Made by a program: the position numbers and the translations under genes
The notes under the pieces: model-generated
Database searches by the model: none
Told to the model about the DNA's origin: nothing
The model's input: the letters and a program-made list of their open reading frames with translations, nothing else
Source: Allobosea sp. TND4EK4
Lineage (GTDB): Bacteria > Pseudomonadota > Alphaproteobacteria > Rhizobiales > Beijerinckiaceae
Direction of reading: 5' to 3'
Length of the DNA stretch: 64,000 nucleotides
Assembly: GCF_900156025.1 (NCBI RefSeq)
Contig: NZ_FTMO01000003.1
Location: forward strand, 124,001-188,000
Shown here: in pieces, positions 26,221 through 33,955 of the stretch
Numbering within the stretch: the first letter of the stretch is position 1
Layout: every line of letters starts with the position of its first letter

Positions 26221-26999
26221 CAGTCCGTCCCCCGCTCAGTGCCCGCCTCGGCCGTCCGCCCGTCTCCGCCCCCGCTGCTGCGGAAGACGACGTGATGCGG
26301 ATGATTGACCGACTTCATGTATTCGATCGGCCTGCCATCGGCGTCATGCGCGACGAGCCTCAACACCAGGGTCGGTGCGCCGGTCTTCAATGCGAGCTGG
26401 CGCGCTTCGAGCTCTGTCGCGGTGCCGACCGAAATCTCGCGCTGGTCGGCTGTGACCGTCAGCCTGTAGCGCTCGCGCAGCAGGTCGTAGAGCGATTGCC
26501 CGGCGATCAGGTCCTCGGCGACGAGGCTGGGGACACGCTCGGCCGGCAGCCAGCTCGTCTCGATGCAGAAGGGCTCGTCATTGACGCTGCGCAGGCGCCG
26601 GAACATCACGAGGGCCGTGCCGGGCGCGACGCACAGCCGCTGCGCCACGCTCGGGCTCGCGGGCTCCTCGGCGAAGTGGAGGAGGCGGGTGCCCGGATTG
26701 CCGCCGGCATTGCGGATCAGGCGGGTAATGCCCAGCGTCGAGCGGACCTCGATCGGCCGCGTCACCTGGACGAGCGGCACGCGCGTGCCGCTGGTGCCGT
26801 TGCGCTCGAGCACATTGCGCTCGACCAGCCGGTCGATGGCCTTGCGGACCGTCATACGGTTGAAGCCGAGCGTGTCGGCGAGCGCGCGCTCCGAGGGAAT
26901 GCGGTCACCCGGCCCGTAATCCGGTCCGTTGATCAGGTCGAGCACATAGTCCTGCACCTCGACATAGATCGGTTTGCGGGCTTTCGCGGCTTCGGGCAT
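26220..26999 (-). CDS. GntR-family regulator with UTRA domain (HutC/FrlR-like)
   Basis: The 259-residue protein has an N-terminal winged helix at about residues 8-75 (DRIPSERALADTLGFNRMTVRKAIDRLVERNVL). A UTRA ligand-binding domain follows at about 95-240 (PGTALVMFRRLRSVNDEPFCIETSWLP, QREISVGTATELEARQLAL). UTRA regulators of sugar and fructosamine operons usually repress until a phosphorylated sugar intermediate binds. A perfect palindrome (TTGGTGTATACCAA) lies about 100 bp upstream in the promoter shared with the FrlB-like gene. Copies occur at the other divergent promoter at 23.1 kb, so it most likely controls the whole island and itself. Confidence 0.93.
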   Translation of the reverse strand: MPEAAKARKPIYVEVQDYVLDLINGPDYGPGDRIPSERALADTLGFNRMTVRKAIDRLVERNVLERNGTSGTRVPLVQVTRPIEVRSTLGITRLIRNAGGNPGTRLLHFAEEPASPSVAQRLCVAPGTALVMFRRLRSVNDEPFCIETSWLPAERVPSLVAEDLIAGQSLYDLLRERYRLTVTADQREISVGTATELEARQLALKTGAPTLVLRLVAHDADGRPIEYMKSVNHPHHVVFRSSGGGDGRTAEAGTERGTD

Positions 27000-27079
27000 C
27001 TCGCGCGGCTCGATCAGGGATGGAACTTCATCTTGTTAGCGTCCGCGCGGCGCCGCCGAAAGAGGCGGCCGGGCATTGG

Positions 27080-27116
27080 TTGACAGCAATTGGTATAGGT
27101 GATTGGTGTATACCAA
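27080..27116. promoter_or_regulatory. Perfect GntR operator with adjacent half-site, divergent promoter
   Basis: TTGGTGTATACCAA (27103-27116) is a near-perfect palindrome (only the two central-flanking bases are asymmetric). An imperfect copy TTGGTATAGGTGAT (27090-27103) abuts it. A plus-strand TTGACA lies at 27080-27085. On the minus strand TTGAAT and CTATAC are separated by 17 bases with the operator between, a credible gntR promoter. Both divergent genes should be controlled from here. Confidence 0.75.
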
Positions 27117-27142
27117 TTCAAGCCCAAGCCGAGAAGCCGCTC

Positions 27143-28156
27143 ATGTCCATCGCTTTCGATCGTGCCGCCGTCGAGCCGAGCTTCGGTCCTGCCCGCGCCG
27201 CTCTGCCCGAGGCGTTCGAACTGGGGCGTTCGCTGGCCGGCGAGATCGACCGCGTCTATTTCGTTGCCGCCGGCTCGGCCAACCGCGCCATGCTCGGCAT
27301 CAAGTACTGGCTGGAGCACTATTCGCCCGCCATCGAGGTGCGGCGTTATTTCCCGGCCGAGTTCATGGCAATCGATCCGCCGCGGCTGGATGGGCGGACG
27401 CTGGTGGTGCTCGCCTCGAAGTCCGGGACGACGCCCGAGACCGTCGCTGCGGCGCATTTCCTGAAGGGCAGGCCCTGCAAGGTCGTCGCCTTCAGCCAGT
27501 ATGGCGACAGGCCGCTGGCGCAGGCCGTGCCGCGGCATTTCCTCGTCGGCGACACCAGCGAATCCTTCGCGGCGATGTTCATGGTGATGCAGGCCCTGAT
27601 CGGTGGGCTGATGGCCGGCAAGGACGACTGGCCACTGGCCGACAAGCTGATGGCCTCGCTCGACGCGCTGCCGGCGGCGCTCTGCGATGCGGCTGAGCAG
27701 AACGAGGCGCGGGCGGCCGCCGACGCGCGCGAATTCGCGCAGGACCGGCACTTCTACCATGTCGCCGCCGGCCCCTGCTTCACCACCGCCTATGTCTTCG
27801 GCGTCTGCATCCTGATGGAGATGCTCTGGCTGCATTCCTACCCGATCGAGGCGGCCGAGTTCTTCCACGGCCCCTTCGAGATCGTCGACAAGCAGACCCC
27901 GCTGATCCTCATCACGGGCGAGGACCGCAGCCGCCCGCTGATGGAGCGCGTCGCAACCTTCTGCGACAGCCATGCCGGCCGGGTGATGAAATACGATTCC
28001 CGCGATTTCGCGATGGCCGGCATCGACCCCGCAATCCGCCCGATCGTCGCGCCCTACATCCTCCAGGCGGCGTTGAAGCGCATGGCCGCGCATCTCTCGG
28101 TGCTGCACAACCAGCCGCTCTCGACGCGCCGCTATATGTGGAAGGTGGCTTACTGA
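27143..28156 (+). CDS. SIS-domain fructosamine-6-phosphate deglycase (FrlB-like)
   Basis: The 337-residue protein has two SIS domains. The first contains IDRVYFVAAGSANRAMLG (about 35-52) and VVLASKSGTTPETVAAA. The second contains YHVAAGPCFTTAYVFG, EAAEFFHGPFEIVD and a C-terminal TRRYMWKVAY resembling the FrlB end (DERRYY...VEY). FrlB cleaves fructoselysine-6-phosphate to glucose-6-phosphate and lysine; FraB is the fructose-asparagine counterpart. The paired FrlD-like kinase 11 bp downstream and the UTRA regulator upstream support this class over an ordinary GlmS-type isomerase. The start MSIAFDRAAV is preferred because the frame upstream overlaps the operator. Which amino compound is attached to the sugar is unknown. 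Confidence 0.82.
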   Translation: MSIAFDRAAVEPSFGPARAALPEAFELGRSLAGEIDRVYFVAAGSANRAMLGIKYWLEHYSPAIEVRRYFPAEFMAIDPPRLDGRTLVVLASKSGTTPETVAAAHFLKGRPCKVVAFSQYGDRPLAQAVPRHFLVGDTSESFAAMFMVMQALIGGLMAGKDDWPLADKLMASLDALPAALCDAAEQNEARAAADAREFAQDRHFYHVAAGPCFTTAYVFGVCILMEMLWLHSYPIEAAEFFHGPFEIVDKQTPLILITGEDRSRPLMERVATFCDSHAGRVMKYDSRDFAMAGIDPAIRPIVAPYILQAALKRMAAHLSVLHNQPLSTRRYMWKVAY

Positions 28157-28167
28157 AGGGTGACCTG

Positions 28168-29004
28168 ATGCCTGTGCGCCTGCTCGGCCTCGGCGACAAT
28201 ACGGTCGACACCTATGTCGATCGCGGCCTGCAGTTTCCGGGCGGCAACGCCGTCAACGTCGCAGTGCTCGCGCGGCGGCTGGGCGCGGAGACGGGCTATC
28301 TCGGCTGCCTCGGCGCGGACGAGGCCGGCATGCTGCTCTGCGGCGCGCTGCGGGCGGAGAAGGTCGATACGACGCGCTGCCGGGTCCGGCCGGGAGCCAA
28401 TGCCCGGGCCTTTATCGGCCATGACGGGCAGGACCGGCGCTTCCTGCGGTCCGAGCGCGGAGTGCGCGGCGAATGGGGACCGTTCGACGCGGAGGATCGC
28501 GCCTACATAGCCGGCTATGATCTCGTTCATTCGAGCGTCTACAGCGAGTTGGGCGAGGCGCTTGCCATCGTGCGCGATGCGGCGCGGCGCCTGTCCTATG
28601 ACTTCTCCGAACGCTGGACGGACGAAAACCTCGCCGCGACGCTTCCAGCCGTCGATATCGCGTTCCTGTCCTATCCGGCGGCGTCCGACGAGGAGTGCCG
28701 TGGCCTGCTGGGCCGCTGCGTGACGCTCGGCGCCGGCATGGCTGTGGTCACGCGCGGCGCACGCGGCTCGATGGCGCTGAGCGCAGGGCGCTTCCATGGC
28801 CATGGCATCAGCCCTGCGCCTGTCGTCGACACCCTCGGCGCGGGCGACGGTTTCATCGCCGCCTTCCTGATGGCCATATTGGCCGGCGCCCCGATGGACG
28901 CAGCGCTGGCGGCGGGCGCCGATCATGCGGCGCAGGTTTGCGGATATCAGGGCGGTTTCGGCCATGGTGCGACGTGGTCGCCGGCCGAAGCCGCCGTTTC
29001 TTGA
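28168..29004 (+). CDS. PfkB-family fructosamine kinase (FrlD-like)
   Basis: The 278-residue kinase begins MPVRLLGLGDNTVDTYVDRG and has FPGGNAVNVAVLARRLG, nearly the same N-terminal signature as E. coli FrlD (GDNCVDIY, FSGGNAVNVAV). The PfkB signature DTLGAGDGFIAAF (about 220-232) includes the catalytic aspartate. FrlD phosphorylates fructoselysine at O-6 before deglycation by FrlB. At 278 residues it is close to FrlD (261). It is tightly spaced after the deglycase gene and 15 bp before hyuA, so all four genes form one transcript. Confidence 0.84.
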   Translation: MPVRLLGLGDNTVDTYVDRGLQFPGGNAVNVAVLARRLGAETGYLGCLGADEAGMLLCGALRAEKVDTTRCRVRPGANARAFIGHDGQDRRFLRSERGVRGEWGPFDAEDRAYIAGYDLVHSSVYSELGEALAIVRDAARRLSYDFSERWTDENLAATLPAVDIAFLSYPAASDEECRGLLGRCVTLGAGMAVVTRGARGSMALSAGRFHGHGISPAPVVDTLGAGDGFIAAFLMAILAGAPMDAALAAGADHAAQVCGYQGGFGHGATWSPAEAAVS

Positions 29005-29019
29005 GGGAGGACATCGTCA

Positions 29020-31071
29020 ATGGCCTGGCGGATCGGGATCGACTCGGGCGGCACCTTCACCGATGTCTGCCTGTTCGACGACGCCAGCGGCGAGGTCGCC
29101 GTCTGGAAGGTTCCCTCGACGCCTGACGACCCGTCCCGCGCCATTGCGCGCGGCACGCAGGAGGGGACCGAGCGCGTCGGCGCCTCTGCATCCGAGGTGA
29201 CCTATTTCGGCCACGGCACCACCGTCGGCACCAATGCGCTGATCCAGCACCGCGGCGTCAAGGCGGGGCTCATCACCACCGACGGCTTCCGCGACCTGCT
29301 CGAAATCGGCCGGCAGAAGCGGCCCGACCTCTACGATCTCCAGGCCGACAAGGCCCCGCCGCTGGTGACGCGCGACCTGCGCTTCGGCGTAAAGGAGCGG
29401 GTGCGCCATGACGGCTCGGTCGAGATCCCGCTCGACGAGGATGGCGTGCGCGAGGCGGCGCGTGCTCTCAAGGCCGCGGGCGTCAAGGCGATCGCAATCG
29501 GCTTCCTCTACGGCTTCGTGCGGCCCGACCACGAGCAGATCGCCAAGCGCATCGTCGAGAAGGAATTTCCCGAGGTCTTCGTCTGCTGCTCGCACGAGGT
29601 GGCGCCGGAATTCCGAGAATACGAGCGGATCTCGACCGCGGCGGTGAACGCCTATCTCGGGCCGGTGATGCAGGGCTATATCCGCCGCCTCGCCGAAAGG
29701 CTGAAGGAGCTCGGGCTCAAGGCGACGCCGCATCTGACGCAGTCCAATGGCGGCGTCATCGGCTTCGACATGGCCGCGCGCCTGCCCGTCCGCACCGTGC
29801 TGTCCGGACCCTCCACCGGCGTCGTCGCGGCGCAGGCCATCGGCGCCATGACCGGCATCGAGAACCTCATCACCTTCGACATGGGCGGGACCTCCTCGGA
29901 TGTGGCGCTGCTCCGCGGCGGCGAGGCGAAATCGGCCAGCGACGCGATCGTCCATGGCTATCCGATCAAGGCGCCGATGCTCGACATCCACACGGTGGGC
30001 GCCGGCGGCGGTTCGCTGGCGGCGATCGATTCCGGCGGGTTGCTCAAGGTCGGGCCGCGCTCGGCCGGCGCCGATCCGGGGCCAGTCTGCTATGGCCGCG
30101 GCGCGACCGAGCCTGCCGTCACCGACGCGAATGTCGTGCTCCAGACGCTCAATCCGACGCATCTGCTCGGCGGGCGGATGCCGATCGATCAGGCTCTGTC
30201 CAGGCAGGCGATCGGCAGGCTCGCCGATCAGCTCGGGCTCGACCTGATGGCGACGGCGCAGGGCATCATTTCCGTCGTCACCGCGAACATGGCCAAGGCG
30301 ATCCGCGTCATCAGCGTCCAGCGCGGGCATGATCCGCGCGATTACGCCCTTGTCGCCTTCGGCGGGGCGGGGCCGCTGCATGCGGCGAGGCTGGCGCGCG
30401 AGCTGGAGATGAAGCGCATCATCGTGCCGCGCAATCCTGGCATCGGTTGTGCGCTGGGCCTGTTGCTGACCGATCTGCGCGCCAATTTCGCGACGACGCG
30501 GCTCGCGCCGCTGTCGGAGGATCTCGTGCCCGCGATGACCGAGGCCTTCGCCGCGCTGGAGGAGAAGGCGGAGCACTGGTTCGCCGAGGAGAGCGTCGCG
30601 CCTGCCGACAGGCGCCTGCGCCGCACCGCCGATCTGCGCTACCAGGGCCAGAATTACGAGCTTGCGATCGACGTGCCGGACGGGCCGATCGGTCCCGCCA
30701 CCATCACGGCTCTTGGCGAAGGCTTCGCCGAGGCGCATCAGCGGCTCTACGGCTTCGTCGCCGAGGGCGAGACGGTCCAGCTCGTTACCTACCGCGTCGA
30801 GGCGATCGGCCTCGTGCCCAAGGCGCAGTTCCGGCCGCAGCCCGATGCCGGCCCGGCTTCGGAGCACGCGATCATCGGCAGCCGCGAGGTCTGGTTTCCC
30901 GAGGCAGGCGGCTTCGTCGACTGCACCATCTACGACCGCGACAAGCTCAAGGCGGGCAATCGCATCGCCGGCCCCGCCATCATCGAGCAGATGGATTCGA
31001 CCACCGTGCTCCTGCCGGGCATGACCGCCACGGTCGAGCCCTATCTGAACCTGATCCTGGAGACGCCGTGA
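29020..31071 (+). CDS. hyuA: Hydantoinase/5-oxoprolinase subunit A family protein (HyuA)
   Basis: The 683-residue protein has the N-terminal ASKHA-type nucleotide-binding start RIGIDSGGTFTDVCLFD, a second phosphate loop ITFDMGGTSSDVALL, and the family segments YFGHGTTVGTNALIQHRG and FGGAGPLHAARLAREL. HyuA-type subunits use ATP to open cyclic amides such as hydantoins or 5-oxoproline, together with HyuB. A GGGAGG ribosome site precedes the ATG. It lies between the kinase gene and hyuB (one-base TGATG overlap). Its presence beside frlB/frlD-like genes is not part of the known Frl or Fra systems. Confidence 0.9.
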   Translation: MAWRIGIDSGGTFTDVCLFDDASGEVAVWKVPSTPDDPSRAIARGTQEGTERVGASASEVTYFGHGTTVGTNALIQHRGVKAGLITTDGFRDLLEIGRQKRPDLYDLQADKAPPLVTRDLRFGVKERVRHDGSVEIPLDEDGVREAARALKAAGVKAIAIGFLYGFVRPDHEQIAKRIVEKEFPEVFVCCSHEVAPEFREYERISTAAVNAYLGPVMQGYIRRLAERLKELGLKATPHLTQSNGGVIGFDMAARLPVRTVLSGPSTGVVAAQAIGAMTGIENLITFDMGGTSSDVALLRGGEAKSASDAIVHGYPIKAPMLDIHTVGAGGGSLAAIDSGGLLKVGPRSAGADPGPVCYGRGATEPAVTDANVVLQTLNPTHLLGGRMPIDQALSRQAIGRLADQLGLDLMATAQGIISVVTANMAKAIRVISVQRGHDPRDYALVAFGGAGPLHAARLARELEMKRIIVPRNPGIGCALGLLLTDLRANFATTRLAPLSEDLVPAMTEAFAALEEKAEHWFAEESVAPADRRLRRTADLRYQGQNYELAIDVPDGPIGPATITALGEGFAEAHQRLYGFVAEGETVQLVTYRVEAIGLVPKAQFRPQPDAGPASEHAIIGSREVWFPEAGGFVDCTIYDRDKLKAGNRIAGPAIIEQMDSTTVLLPGMTATVEPYLNLILETP

Positions 31072-32675
31072 TGAACGCGACCGCTCCCGTCGCCGTCGAT
31101 CCGATCACCGTCGAGGTCATCGGCTCCTCCTTCGCCTCGATCACCGAGGAGATGGGCGAGGCGCTCGTCAAGGCGAGCTATTCGACCAACATCAAGGAGC
31201 GCCGCGACTGCTCGACGGCACTGTTCGATGTCGAAGGCCAGACGCTCTGCCAGGCCGAGCACATCCCGATGCATCTCGGCTCCTTCATCGGCATCATTCC
31301 GCATATCCTGAAGCGGCACAGCATCGAAGCGATGAAGCCGGGCGACGTCTTCATCGGCAACGACGCCTATGAGGGCGGTGGCACGCATCTGCCCGACATC
31401 GTGCTGGCGGAGCCGGTCTTCCACGACGGGACAATGGTCGCCTGGGCGGTCAACACCGCGCACCATTCCGACTTCGCCGATCGCGGTCACGCCCATATCT
31501 ACCAGGAGGGCCTGCGCATCCCGCCGATCCGCCTCTATGATGGCGGCGTGCTGATGAAGGACGTGCAGGAGCTGATCCTGCTCAACTGCCAGGTCCCGCG
31601 CGAGCGCCTCTCCGATCTGCGCGCGCAGATGGCGGCCAACCGCCTCGGCGTCGAGCGGGTGAAGGCGCTCTGCGACAAATACGGGCAGGCGACCGTGCTG
31701 GCGGCCGGCAGGGCGCTCCAGGACTATGCCGAGCGCAAGATGCGCGCCGGCATCGCCTCGATCCCGGACGGCACCTATCGCTTCTCCGATTCCTTCGACA
31801 ATCCCGAGATCGACGCTCCGCTGACCTTCTCGGTCGAGATCACCGTCGCTGGCGAGGAGATGAAGCTCGCCTTCGACTCGCCGGCGCAGATGCGCACCGG
31901 CTTCAACATGGTCTACACGGCGCTGCTCTCGACGGTATATTACGCCGTCAAGACGGTGGCAGACCCGACGATCCCGCCCAATGCGGGCCTTGCGCGGCCT
32001 CTGACGGTCGAGGCGAAGGAGGGCACGGTGCTGAACTGCGTCCACCCGGCCGCCGTCAACGGACGCATCGCCTCCTGCCAGCGCGTGGTCGACCTGATCC
32101 ATGGCGCGCTCGCACAGGCGGTTCCGGAGCGCGTCATCGCAGCGTGCTCGGGCGCGGTCGCTAGCGCGACCTTCGCCGGCACGCAGCCCGGCACCGGGGA
32201 GCTCTGGGTCTATCTGGAGACGATCGGCGGCGGCTCCGGTGCGCGCGCGAACAAGGACGGGCTCGACGGCGTCCATGTCCACATGACCAATACCTCCAAC
32301 CTGCCTGTCGAAGCGCTGGAACTCGAATATCCCTTGACGCTGCTGCGCTACGAACTCGTCGACGGGTCGGGCGGCGAGGGGCGCCAACGGGGCGGGATGG
32401 GCCTGCGCCGCGTCTACCGCGCGGAAGCACCGTGCCGGCTCAACATCGATAATTCGCGCCTCCAGTCCCGGCCGTGGGGCATCGCCGGCGGCGGCGAAGG
32501 GCAGGGCGGGTCCTTCGTCTTCAGCGAGGGCGTCGAGCCCTTCATCAAGGGGGACGGTTCGCTCGAGCCCGGCCAGATCGTCGAGATCATCACGCCCGGC
32601 GCGGGTGGCTACGGCCCGGTCGCAGAACGCACGGCGGAGGCGCGCGCGCGCGATTCGGCGGAGAAGCGCTTCTGA
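31071..32675 (+). CDS. hyuB: Hydantoinase/5-oxoprolinase subunit B family protein (HyuB)
   Basis: The 534-residue protein shows the family pattern DPITVEVIGSSFASITEEMG, KERRDCSTALFD, GDVFIGNDAYEGGGTHLPDI and AVNTAHHSDFAD. It has metal-site residues in the NDAYEGGGTH and HHxD segments and a glycine-rich C-terminus (GGGEGQGGSFVF, TPGAGGYGP). With HyuA it should form the ATP-dependent ring-opening enzyme. It is the last gene of the plus-strand operon, and a TetR operator follows 80 bp later. The start overlaps the hyuA stop by one base. Confidence 0.9.
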   Translation: MNATAPVAVDPITVEVIGSSFASITEEMGEALVKASYSTNIKERRDCSTALFDVEGQTLCQAEHIPMHLGSFIGIIPHILKRHSIEAMKPGDVFIGNDAYEGGGTHLPDIVLAEPVFHDGTMVAWAVNTAHHSDFADRGHAHIYQEGLRIPPIRLYDGGVLMKDVQELILLNCQVPRERLSDLRAQMAANRLGVERVKALCDKYGQATVLAAGRALQDYAERKMRAGIASIPDGTYRFSDSFDNPEIDAPLTFSVEITVAGEEMKLAFDSPAQMRTGFNMVYTALLSTVYYAVKTVADPTIPPNAGLARPLTVEAKEGTVLNCVHPAAVNGRIASCQRVVDLIHGALAQAVPERVIAACSGAVASATFAGTQPGTGELWVYLETIGGGSGARANKDGLDGVHVHMTNTSNLPVEALELEYPLTLLRYELVDGSGGEGRQRGGMGLRRVYRAEAPCRLNIDNSRLQSRPWGIAGGGEGQGGSFVFSEGVEPFIKGDGSLEPGQIVEIITPGAGGYGPVAERTAEARARDSAEKRF

Positions 32676-32755
32676 GACGCACAGGCGTCCAGAGGCGCAG
32701 TTCCCGCGCGAAGGCGTCAAGCCACCTCCGCCAGCGACGCTGGCCGTTGACCCGT

Positions 32756-32795
32756 TAGGACACTTGACCTATTCGTTATTGGGTCAGGTGTCCTA
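32756..32795. promoter_or_regulatory. Long palindrome upstream of tetR (autoregulatory operator)
   Basis: TAGGACACTTGACC and GGTCAGGTGTCCTA form 14-bp arms with one mismatch and a 12-base spacer. The palindrome lies 48 bp before the TetR start and includes a TTGACC -35-like hexamer (32764-32769). Inverted repeats of this kind are the usual TetR-family operators, so self-repression is likely. Confidence 0.75.
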
Positions 32796-32843
32796 CAAGC
32801 GATGGGCGGGCGTGCAGCCGGCCCATCGGCAAGGAGGTCGGCG

Positions 32844-33437
32844 ATGGGAGCGAGCGCGACCCGCCAGCAGATCGTGGATGTCGCCGACAGACTGTTCCGC
32901 GAGCGCGGATACGAGGCGACCTCCTTCGCCGACATCGCCAGCGACGTCGGCCTGTCTCGAGGCAATTTCTACTATCATTTCAAGACCAAGGACGCGATTC
33001 TCGCTGCCGTGATCGAGCGGCGCCTCGAGGCCACGGCGGTGCTGCTGGCTGTCTGGGAGCAGGAAAGCGGCTCCCCGGCCGAACGCATCCGCAGCTTCGT
33101 GAACATTCTCGTCTCGAACCGCACGGCGATCATGGCGCATGGTTGCCCGGTCGGAACGCTCTGCTCCGAGCTTGCCAAGCTGGAGCATGTCGCCAGGGAC
33201 GATGCGGCGCGCCTGTTTTCCCTGTTTCGCGACTGGCTGGCGCAGCAATTCATCGCGCTCGGCCGCCCGGCCGATGCGGAGGCGCTGGCGCTTCACCTCC
33301 TGATGCGCAGCCAGGGCGTCGCGACGCTGGCGACCGCCTTCAGGGATGAAGGCTTCATTCGCCGCGAGGTCGCGGAAATGAACGCGTGGCTCGACGCCCA
33401 GTGTCCGAGCGCCTCGTCATCCTGCCGCACCTCGTGA
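32844..33437 (+). CDS. TetR-family transcriptional regulator
   Basis: The 197-residue protein has an N-terminal helix-turn-helix at about residues 5-50 (QQIVDVADRLFRERGYEATSFADIASDVGLSRGNFYYHF). A C-terminal all-helical ligand domain follows, with a cysteine pair (GCPVGTLCSEL) typical of the subgroup around C-terminal domain TetR_C_6/AcrR-like regulators. AAGGAGG stands 7 bases before the chosen ATG. It is followed 10 bp later by a YciI-like gene, its probable co-regulated partner, and preceded by a 40-bp palindrome. Confidence 0.92.
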   Translation: MGASATRQQIVDVADRLFRERGYEATSFADIASDVGLSRGNFYYHFKTKDAILAAVIERRLEATAVLLAVWEQESGSPAERIRSFVNILVSNRTAIMAHGCPVGTLCSELAKLEHVARDDAARLFSLFRDWLAQQFIALGRPADAEALALHLLMRSQGVATLATAFRDEGFIRREVAEMNAWLDAQCPSASSSCRTS

Positions 33438-33447
33438 CGGAGAGATC

Positions 33448-33732
33448 ATGTTCGTCATTACCCTTCGCTTCCTCGACAAGGCCAAGGCGCCGCCGCTGAT
33501 GGACGGGCACAATGCCTGGATCAGGCGTGGCTTCGAGGATGGAATCTTCCTTCTCGTCGGCAGTCTCCAGCCGAATGCGGGCGGAGCGATTCTCGCCCAT
33601 GGCGCCTCCCTCACGGCGATCGAGGCGCGTGTGCAGGACGATCCGTTCGTGGCAGAGGGCGTGGTCCGCGCCGAGATCCTTGAGGTCGTGCCCGGGCGGA
33701 CCGATGAACGGCTGGCCTTCCTGAAAGCCTGA
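33448..33732 (+). CDS. YciI-family protein
   Basis: The 94-residue protein has the YciI-like ferredoxin fold pattern (MFVITLRFLDKAKAPPLMDGH, GIFLLVGSLQPNAGGAILAHG, DDPFVAEGVVRAEILEV). The conserved DDPF motif is present. Family members are small dimeric proteins, some with dehydrochlorinase or hydrolase activity, mostly of unknown role. It is co-transcribed with the TetR gene; a response to a toxic electrophile or aromatic is possible but not shown. Confidence 0.85.
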   Translation: MFVITLRFLDKAKAPPLMDGHNAWIRRGFEDGIFLLVGSLQPNAGGAILAHGASLTAIEARVQDDPFVAEGVVRAEILEVVPGRTDERLAFLKA

Positions 33733-33955
33733 GGCGCCGCGCGGTTCTGCCCCGGCCATGCTGTGACCACCTCGCCACGCCCCTCGGGAAAAATGGCGGC
33801 CGTCCATAGATCGGGTTGACATGTGGCGGCTTTCCGACACTTCTGTGCCGGCTCTGAGGCGCGGGGATATGCGTTTCGGTCGGCGCGCAGCGCCGGGCGC
33901 TTAACGATCCCTTAATGGAATTGGCCGAAAACTCGGCGTTGCCGTCCATGCGGCG

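Noticed and set aside
33733..33955. A sigma-70 promoter (TTGACA at 33816) for rlpA
   Set aside because: The -35 hexamer is perfect but no acceptable -10 box lies at 16-19 bases, so it was not listed as a promoter.
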